DNA of 64,000 bases from Planctomycetaceae bacterium (GTDB lineage Bacteria > Planctomycetota > Planctomycetia > Planctomycetales > Planctomycetaceae): positions 124,001 through 188,000 of the forward strand of contig JAKFWC010000021.1 in assembly GCA_021732975.1 (NCBI GenBank), read 5' to 3'. Of this stretch, positions 59,604 through 64,000 are shown in pieces. Each line of letters starts with the position of its first letter. The first letter of the stretch is position 1. The position numbers and the translations under genes were made by a program. The notes below the pieces were generated by a model. It was not told where the DNA came from. It searched no databases and saw only the letters and a program-made list of their open reading frames with translations.

Positions 59604-60122
59604 TTACCGTTCTGATTCATCCAGTACGGCGATGTCGCGCAGATGACGGTAGTTGCCGTTGTAATCGAGACCGTAGCCGACGACGAAGACATCGGGGATA
59701 TTGAAGGCGTAGAGATCGGGGATTATCGGCGTCGCGCTGCGTTCCGGCTTCCATAAGAGGACGGCGGTGCGCAGACTGGCGGCACCGCGGTTCCGCACGG
59801 CTTGAGAGAGCGCCGTCAATGTGCGACCGGTGTCGCAGATGTCGTCGACGAGCAGCACATCGCGCCCGGACACATCGGGCAGGAGATCGAGCGAAATCGT
59901 CAGGTCAGCCCCGGCTGTGGTTTCACCGCGGTAGCTGGAGGCCCGGACGAACGCAATCTGATGCGGTGTCGCGATGGCGCGAATCAAGTCCGCGACCAGA
60001 ACGACACTGCCATGCAGGACGCCGATCACTGTCAGTGGTTTCTCGCGATACCACTCGGTGACAGTCCGACCGAGTTCGGCGACGCGTTCGGCGATCTGTT
60101 CTTTGGGGATGAGAATCTGCAT
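59604..60122 (-). CDS. hpt: Hypoxanthine phosphoribosyltransferase
   Basis: A 172-residue purine salvage enzyme that converts hypoxanthine or guanine and PRPP to IMP or GMP. Signature VLLVDDICDTGRT (PRPP-binding loop) is clear, preceded by VIGVLHGSVVLVADLIR and RASSYRGETTAGADL, and followed by WKPERS and GYGLDYNGNYRHLRDIAVL. All features fit HPRTase of typical length. The ATG is preceded by GGGG. The repeat element at 60140-60172 separates it from the upstream glutathione peroxidase gene. Confidence 0.95.
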   Translation of the reverse strand: MQILIPKEQIAERVAELGRTVTEWYREKPLTVIGVLHGSVVLVADLIRAIATPHQIAFVRASSYRGETTAGADLTISLDLLPDVSGRDVLLVDDICDTGRTLTALSQAVRNRGAASLRTAVLLWKPERSATPIIPDLYAFNIPDVFVVGYGLDYNGNYRHLRDIAVLDESER

Positions 60123-60139
60123 GGGGGATCAGTGAAAAC

Positions 60140-60172
60140 GAAGAGACCCAGGGTTCAGAAACCCTGGGCTTC
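60140..60172. repeat. 33-base element with CCCAGGGTT palindrome (identical to 32382-32414)
   Basis: GAAGAGACCCAGGGTT-CAGA-AACCCTGGGCTTC: identical as reverse complement to 32382-32414 over all 33 bases. It lies 12 bases after the glutathione peroxidase stop (60185, reverse strand) and 18 bases before the hpt start (60122). Confidence 0.85.
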
Positions 60173-60184
60173 GGGAGAGTCCAC

Positions 60185-60754
60185 TCAATTCTTCGCGAGT
60201 TCGGCTTCGATCGCCTTGATCACTTCCGGAGCGTCGGGCTTCACACCGGTTTTGAAGCGGGCGACGATTTCCCCGTTGCGGCCGATGAGAAACTTCTCGA
60301 AGTTCCAGCCGATCTTGCCGGAGAATTTCGGATCGGTTTCCGGGCTGGTGAGGAGCTTGTACAACGGCGAGGCGTTGTCGCCGTTGACATCGACCTTGTC
60401 GAACATGTCGAACGTCACCTTGTAGTTGTCTTTGCAGAATTTGGCGATGTCTTCCGACGAACCGGGTTCCTGCGCACCAAACTGATTGCACGGGAAGCCG
60501 AGGATCGAGAGACCTTTTTCACTGTACTTGTCGTGCAGATCCTGCAGTTGATCGTACTGCGGCGTGGCCCCGCAGCGGCTGGCCACGTTGACGACCATGA
60601 CGACCTTGCCCTGATACTTCGACAGGTCGACTTCCTTGCCTTGCAGCGATTTCATCTTGAAGTTCAACACCGGCGGCACACTCTTCTCCACAGCTTGAGC
60701 CACGGCAGCGACGGCGCACACGCCCGCCAGTAGACTTGCGACGAACAGTTTCAT
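60185..60754 (-). CDS. Exported glutathione peroxidase family protein
   Basis: A 189-residue protein from ATG at 60754, set by GAGGAG seven bases upstream. Residues 1-22 form a signal peptide (LFVASLLAGVCAVAAVAQA), so it is periplasmic. The peroxidase fold follows: NVASRCGATPQYDQLQDL with the catalytic Cys61 in place of selenocysteine, LGFPCNQFGAQEPGS with the Gln of the triad, and NFEKFLIGRNG with Trp/Asn near WNFEKF. In bacteria these act with thioredoxin more often than glutathione on peroxides. Export is notable since most relatives are cytoplasmic. Confidence 0.93.
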   Translation of the reverse strand: MKLFVASLLAGVCAVAAVAQAVEKSVPPVLNFKMKSLQGKEVDLSKYQGKVVMVVNVASRCGATPQYDQLQDLHDKYSEKGLSILGFPCNQFGAQEPGSSEDIAKFCKDNYKVTFDMFDKVDVNGDNASPLYKLLTSPETDPKFSGKIGWNFEKFLIGRNGEIVARFKTGVKPDAPEVIKAIEAELAKN

Positions 60755-60900
60755 ACGACGACTCCTCAACAATCCCACCCGACGAACATCGATGCGGGCC
60801 ATCGCGCGACAGCCCGGTGAACATCAACGTGCATTGATGATAGTGTAACCGTTTGCTTCTCTGAGGCCAGTGTCGGCCCGGCAAATCCACGGCACCGCCC

Positions 60901-60932
60901 GCCTCCCGGCTGCTTCCAGGCAGCCGGGAGGC
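60901..60932. repeat. GCCTCCCGGCTGC hexaloop hairpin
   Basis: GCCTCCCGGCTGC-TTCCAG-GCAGCCGGGAGGC: perfect 13-base stem, six-base loop. The same arm and loop length occur at 61131-61162 and in the terminator at 56590-56619. Confidence 0.75.
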
Positions 60933-60962
60933 TCTCATCGTGCAGCCAGTCGGTTGTAGGGT

Positions 60963-61047
60963 AGGCTCCCGCCTGCCATCAAACGAGACGCACGGAGTAC
61001 ATCAATCGAAAGAACCACGCCGGGTGATTTTATGACAGGCGGGAGCC
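60963..61047. repeat. Widely spaced inverted repeat AGGCTCCCGCCTGCC
   Basis: The arms 60963-60977 and 61034-61047 are complementary over 14 bases with a 56-base spacer. The spacer contains nothing recognisable. It lies between the two hexaloop hairpins. Confidence 0.5.
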
Positions 61048-61130
61048 TGCCTGTTGGAAGTCGTCTCGTGGAGATGCGACATCCAGCCGACGGCGCGGCT
61101 ACAATCCCGCATGGGACGGCACGACAGCCA

Positions 61131-61162
61131 GCCTCCCGCCTGCAAAGAAGCAGCCGGGAGGC
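61131..61162. repeat. GCCTCCCGCCTGC hexaloop hairpin, second copy
   Basis: GCCTCCCGCCTGC-AAAGAA-GCAGCCGGGAGGC: 13-base arms with one mismatch and a six-base loop. The right arm is identical to that at 60920-60932. It is 60 bases before the UbiD start. Confidence 0.72.
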
Positions 61163-61221
61163 TTTCCCGTGTAACGCCAACCGGCACTTGACACCTGTTC
61201 CTCGTTGCTTGACCACCATTC

Positions 61222-63093
61222 ATGGGTTACTCCAGCCTGCAACAATGTGTCGACCAACTGGACCGGACGAAACAACTCGTACGGATCTCGCAGGAAATCG
61301 ATCCGTATCTCGAAGCCGCGGAAATCCAGCGACGGGTCTATCAGGCGGGCGGTCCGGCGGTTCTGTTCGAGAACGTGAAGGGCTGCCGGTTCCGGATGGT
61401 GTCGAACCTCTTCGGCACGCTCGATCGAACGCGGTTTCTCTTTCGAGACGCGTTGACGGCGGTGCGGCATCTGGTCGAGCTGAAAATCGACCCGGCGGAA
61501 CTCGCGAAACGGCCGTGGCGATATCTCGATGTCCCGCGAACATTGTGGACGATGTGGACCCGCCGCGTTCGCAGTGGCCCGGTCTTTGCGAATGAGACGA
61601 TGATCGACCAACTGCCGCAGTTACACAGTTGGCCCAACGACGGTGGTTCATTCGTCACGCTACCGCAAGTTTACACGGAAGACCCCGATCAACCCGGCTT
61701 CACGCGGTCGAACCTCGGGATGTACCGTATTCAATTATCCGGCAACGAGTATGTCCCGAACAAAGAAATCGGGCTGCATTACCAGTTGCATCGCGGTATC
61801 GGTGTGCATCACGCGGCGGCAGTGCGACGAGGTGAGCGGCTCAAGCTCAACATTTTCGTCGGCGGCCCCCCGGCGATGACGCTCGCCGCGGTGATGCCGC
61901 TGCCGGAGGGACTCTCCGAACTCTTGTTCGCGGCCGCGCTGGGACGGCGCGGCATCCGCATGGCGGCGCGACCGGATAGCTTGCCAGTGTGGGTTGACGC
62001 CGATTTCTGTATCACCGGTTCCATCGACCCGTTGGCGACCAAACCCGAAGGACCGTTCGGCGATCATTTGGGATATTACAGCCTCGCGCATCCGTTTCCG
62101 GTGATGGACGTGAGCCATGTCTATCACCGCAAAGATGCCATCTGGCCATTCACCGTCGTGGGACGCCCGCCGCAGGAAGACACGTCCTTCGGGGCGATTA
62201 TTCACGAGATTACCGGGCCGATCATTCCCATCGTTGTTCCCGGTGTGAAGGCGGTCCATGCGGTCGATGCCGCCGGGGTGCATCCGCTGCTACTGGCGAT
62301 GGGCAGCGAACGGTACGTCCCCTTCGCGAAAACGCGCCGACCGCAGGAATTGCTGACGATTGCCAACGCGATTCTCGGACAGGGGCAGTTGTCACTCGCC
62401 AAGTATCTGTTCATTGCCGCAAAGGAAGACGCACCGGCTCTCGAAATCCATCACATCGCCGATTTTTTCCGGCACATGCTGGAGCGAGTCGACTGGGAAC
62501 GCGATCTCCATTTCCACACACGGACGACGATCGACACGCTGGATTACTCCGGCGATGGACTCAACGCAGGATCGAAAGTGGTGATCGCCGCCGCGGGGCC
62601 GTCACGGCGAACGTTGCCGACCGAAGTCCCCGCGGGGATGTCGTTGCCGGGCGGGTTTGATGATGTGCAGGTGGTTTTGCCGGGGGTGGTGGCGGTGACG
62701 GCGCCGCGGTTTGAAGGGAAACAGCCCAGGGATGGCAATCCCTGGGCGTCCGGCGGTGATGTTGAATCCGCGATGCAACGGTTTGTCGATGCGGTCTCTG
62801 TCGATCATCCGCTCAATACGTTTCCGCTGATCGTACTGGTGGATGACGCCGCATTCACCGCGCGGACGCTTAACAACTGGCTGTGGGTGACGTTCACCCG
62901 CTCCAATCCTGCGGCGGATATTCACGGCATCGGATCATTCACCCAACAGAAGCACTGGGGTTGCCGCGGCAGTCTCATCATCGACGCCCGCATCAAACCG
63001 CATCATGCCCCGCCGCTGATCGAAGACCCGGCCGTGACAAAGCGCGTGGATGCCCTCGGTGCGCCAGGCGGGCCGTTGCACGGCATCATTTGA
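61222..63093 (+). CDS. UbiD family decarboxylase
   Basis: A 623-residue UbiD-type decarboxylase that would use prenylated FMN to decarboxylate an aromatic or unsaturated acid, as in ubiquinone or menaquinone synthesis. Family features: PAVLFENVKG near residue 46, FVTLPQVYTEDPDQP, NLGMYRIQL, GLHYQLHRGIGVHH, KLNIFVGGPPAMTLAAVMPLPEG, EGPFGDHLGYYS and HRKDAIWPFTVVGRPPQED, where the E-x-R/E-type site is met by PFGDHLG and the His-containing segments. At about residues 501-512 a palindromic repeat is translated (QPRDGNPWASGG), absent from the fold logic. No ubiX partner is adjacent. ATG is preceded by no clear ribosome site. Confidence 0.9.
   Translation: MGYSSLQQCVDQLDRTKQLVRISQEIDPYLEAAEIQRRVYQAGGPAVLFENVKGCRFRMVSNLFGTLDRTRFLFRDALTAVRHLVELKIDPAELAKRPWRYLDVPRTLWTMWTRRVRSGPVFANETMIDQLPQLHSWPNDGGSFVTLPQVYTEDPDQPGFTRSNLGMYRIQLSGNEYVPNKEIGLHYQLHRGIGVHHAAAVRRGERLKLNIFVGGPPAMTLAAVMPLPEGLSELLFAAALGRRGIRMAARPDSLPVWVDADFCITGSIDPLATKPEGPFGDHLGYYSLAHPFPVMDVSHVYHRKDAIWPFTVVGRPPQEDTSFGAIIHEITGPIIPIVVPGVKAVHAVDAAGVHPLLLAMGSERYVPFAKTRRPQELLTIANAILGQGQLSLAKYLFIAAKEDAPALEIHHIADFFRHMLERVDWERDLHFHTRTTIDTLDYSGDGLNAGSKVVIAAAGPSRRTLPTEVPAGMSLPGGFDDVQVVLPGVVAVTAPRFEGKQPRDGNPWASGGDVESAMQRFVDAVSVDHPLNTFPLIVLVDDAAFTARTLNNWLWVTFTRSNPAADIHGIGSFTQQKHWGCRGSLIIDARIKPHHAPPLIEDPAVTKRVDALGAPGGPLHGII
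62724..62747. repeat. GCCCAGGGAT palindrome in frame inside the UbiD coding sequence
   Basis: GCCCAGGGAT-GGCA-ATCCCTGGGC: perfect ten-base stem, tetraloop, with right flank GTCC. The core equals the copies at 9922-9947 and 6095-6120, which lie in intergenic DNA. Here it adds codons without shifting the frame. Confidence 0.9.
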
Positions 63094-63183
63094 GGTTGAG
63101 GGTTGAGAGTCGAAGGTTGAGAGTCAAAGAAGACAGGCCTTCAATTATTCTGACTCTCAACCTTCGACTCTCAACCCTCAACC
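63094..63183. repeat. Perfect 33-bp inverted repeat between convergent genes
   Basis: Arms 63094-63126 and 63151-63183 (GGTTGAGGGTTGAGAGTCGA...) are perfectly complementary over 33 bases, with a 24-base loop. The arm begins directly after the UbiD stop TGA and the other arm ends five bases before the CysH stop. Each arm is built of GGTTGAG/GAGAGT-type subrepeats. Confidence 0.92.
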
Positions 63184-63188
63184 ATTCC

Positions 63189-63980
63189 TCAAATCGCGAA
63201 GTCACCATCGCGACCGAACAGCCGGTTCAGCACCTCTTGATCGAGTTCGATCCCCTGCGTGCCCGCGGAATCGCGGTCGGTCGGGTTGATGTGGCAGTAC
63301 GCCGACCACGGACCCAAGTGCCGCCAGCGACCGGCGCGCGGCGGTTCACTCGGCAGCACCGGCGTGGTGCAGCGGTTGCAACTGATGGTGGTGAAGCCCT
63401 GGTCGTGGAGCGGATTGACGATCACGTCGTTCGAGGTGAGGTATGCTTGCATCTCCTCGTCCGACATGTTGGCAAGCACGTTCACGCGGACGGTGTTCAT
63501 GTCCTGATCGAGCGCTAGAATTGGTACGCCACCGCGACGGCCTCCCTCGGCACGGCGCAGGCTGCCGACGATGCCATCATACTTCCCGGCGGCGGTCAAC
63601 AACGGCTGAATTTTCCGCATGCTGCAGCACTCTTTTTGACCTTCTGGGGTGAGGTAGAGCACGCCGTGGGCTTTGATCTGCTCGGCCATCGTCATCGGCG
63701 GATACAGCGTGATCACGTTCAACCCCTGTTCGCTGATGAGGCGATCGCGAGTGTCGAGTGTTTCCTGAAAATTGACGCCGGTGTCGACGAAGAGAACCGG
63801 GATGTTCAGTTTCGCCTGTGAAATCATGTGGCAGACAATGCTGCCGGCCATCTGCATCGCCGACAATGCCGCCAGGCGGTTGCCGAAGATCGACGCGGCC
63901 CACGACAGCAATTCCTGCGGCGTCCGTTCTTCCAGTGTCTTGTTGAGCGGCGCTAAATCCGCCTGCGTGAGTCGAGGCAT
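63189..63980 (-). CDS. cysH: Adenylylsulfate (APS) reductase, iron-sulfur type
   Basis: A 263-residue reductase in assimilatory sulfate reduction: APS (or PAPS) to sulfite with thioredoxin. N-terminal PAPS-reductase fold: [29 protein letters not shown] then FQETLDTRD, and [15 protein letters not shown] segment ([11 protein letters not shown]). The cluster motif Cys118-Cys119 and C-x2-C at Cys201/Cys204 binds [4Fe-4S], the mark of APS reductases. The usual C-terminal ECGLH is replaced by AYCHIN with Cys229 in the expected place, an unusual variant. Few bases precede its start within the window. Confidence 0.9.
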   Translation of the reverse strand: MPRLTQADLAPLNKTLEERTPQELLSWAASIFGNRLAALSAMQMAGSIVCHMISQAKLNIPVLFVDTGVNFQETLDTRDRLISEQGLNVITLYPPMTMAEQIKAHGVLYLTPEGQKECCSMRKIQPLLTAAGKYDGIVGSLRRAEGGRRGGVPILALDQDMNTVRVNVLANMSDEEMQAYLTSNDVIVNPLHDQGFTTISCNRCTTPVLPSEPPRAGRWRHLGPWSAYCHINPTDRDSAGTQGIELDQEVLNRLFGRDGDFAI

Positions 63981-64000
63981 CCGTCATCTTCCGTTCAGCG

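Larger units (their letters stand above)
60755..61221. other. Repeat-rich divergent region between peroxidase and UbiD genes
   Basis: 467 bases with no protein-like frame. It holds three inverted structures: 60901-60932 and 61131-61162 (near-identical hairpins with CCCGGCTGC arms), and a wider pair at 60963-60977 / 61034-61047 (AGGCTCCCGCCTGCC facing GACAGGCGGGAGCCT). The promoters of both neighbours must lie here, but none could be placed. Confidence 0.6.

Overview
This GC-rich window reads as chromosomal DNA from a member of the Planctomycetota, probably order Planctomycetales. The evidence is the gene content. There are two DUF1549/DUF1553 (PSCyt2/PSD1) proteins with PSCyt1-type haem motifs, a Tat-targeted DUF1501 protein, a pre-peptidase C-terminal (PPC) protein, a DUF1080 lipoprotein, a VIT/vWA protein, a Gram-negative lipopolysaccharide inner-core operon and a flagellin. 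The species cannot be named from the sequence alone. I see no rRNA, tRNA, CRISPR array, transposase or phage gene.

Layout. 1-9.3 kb: the N-terminal 1000 residues of a giant inverse autotransporter/beta-helix protein (cut by the window edge), an alpha/beta hydrolase, purQ, secreted or membrane proteins and an orphan flagellin. 9.5-12.8 kb: an ABM-fold monooxygenase, a small heat-shock protein with a striking palindromic upstream site, a membrane protein with a highly charged tail, and a MarR regulator. 12.8-19.4 kb: a leftward DUF1549/DUF1553 - DUF1501 - PPC cluster with a ParE-type toxin-antitoxin pair lodged inside it. 19.7-32.4 kb: a PQQ-type sugar dehydrogenase, xseA, a zinc-ribbon HtrA-like protease, DUF4349, DUF1015, a ligase-associated exonuclease, a phosphoesterase, a VIT/vWA protein and a B12-binding radical SAM enzyme. 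32.4-36.2 kb: a DJ-1/PfpI protein, a PadR regulator with its membrane partner, and a PAP2 phosphatase. 36.2-42.1 kb: the conserved PrkA - YeaH - SpoVR stress module, interrupted by a Uma2 nuclease and a small membrane protein. 44.2-48.8 kb: hldE - waaF - GT4 - WaaP-like kinase, a tightly overlapping operon for the heptose/phosphate inner core. 48.9-64 kb: a second PSCyt1/DUF1549/DUF1553 protein bracketed by two long inverted repeats, a GT-C-like membrane protein and an unknown anchored protein, a sugar phosphate isomerase, msrA, an RmlD-like reductase, hpt, a secreted glutathione peroxidase, a UbiD decarboxylase and an iron-sulfur APS reductase.

The most unusual feature is a dense set of palindromic elements, mostly 8-17 bp stems with a loop of about four bases, found next to stop codons. 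Several supply the stop codon of the adjoining gene, one lies in frame inside the UbiD coding sequence, one supplies a likely Shine-Dalgarno sequence, and one encodes the tail of the exonuclease. This collection, with the two guest modules inserted in otherwise conserved operons, is the best candidate here for something not well described.
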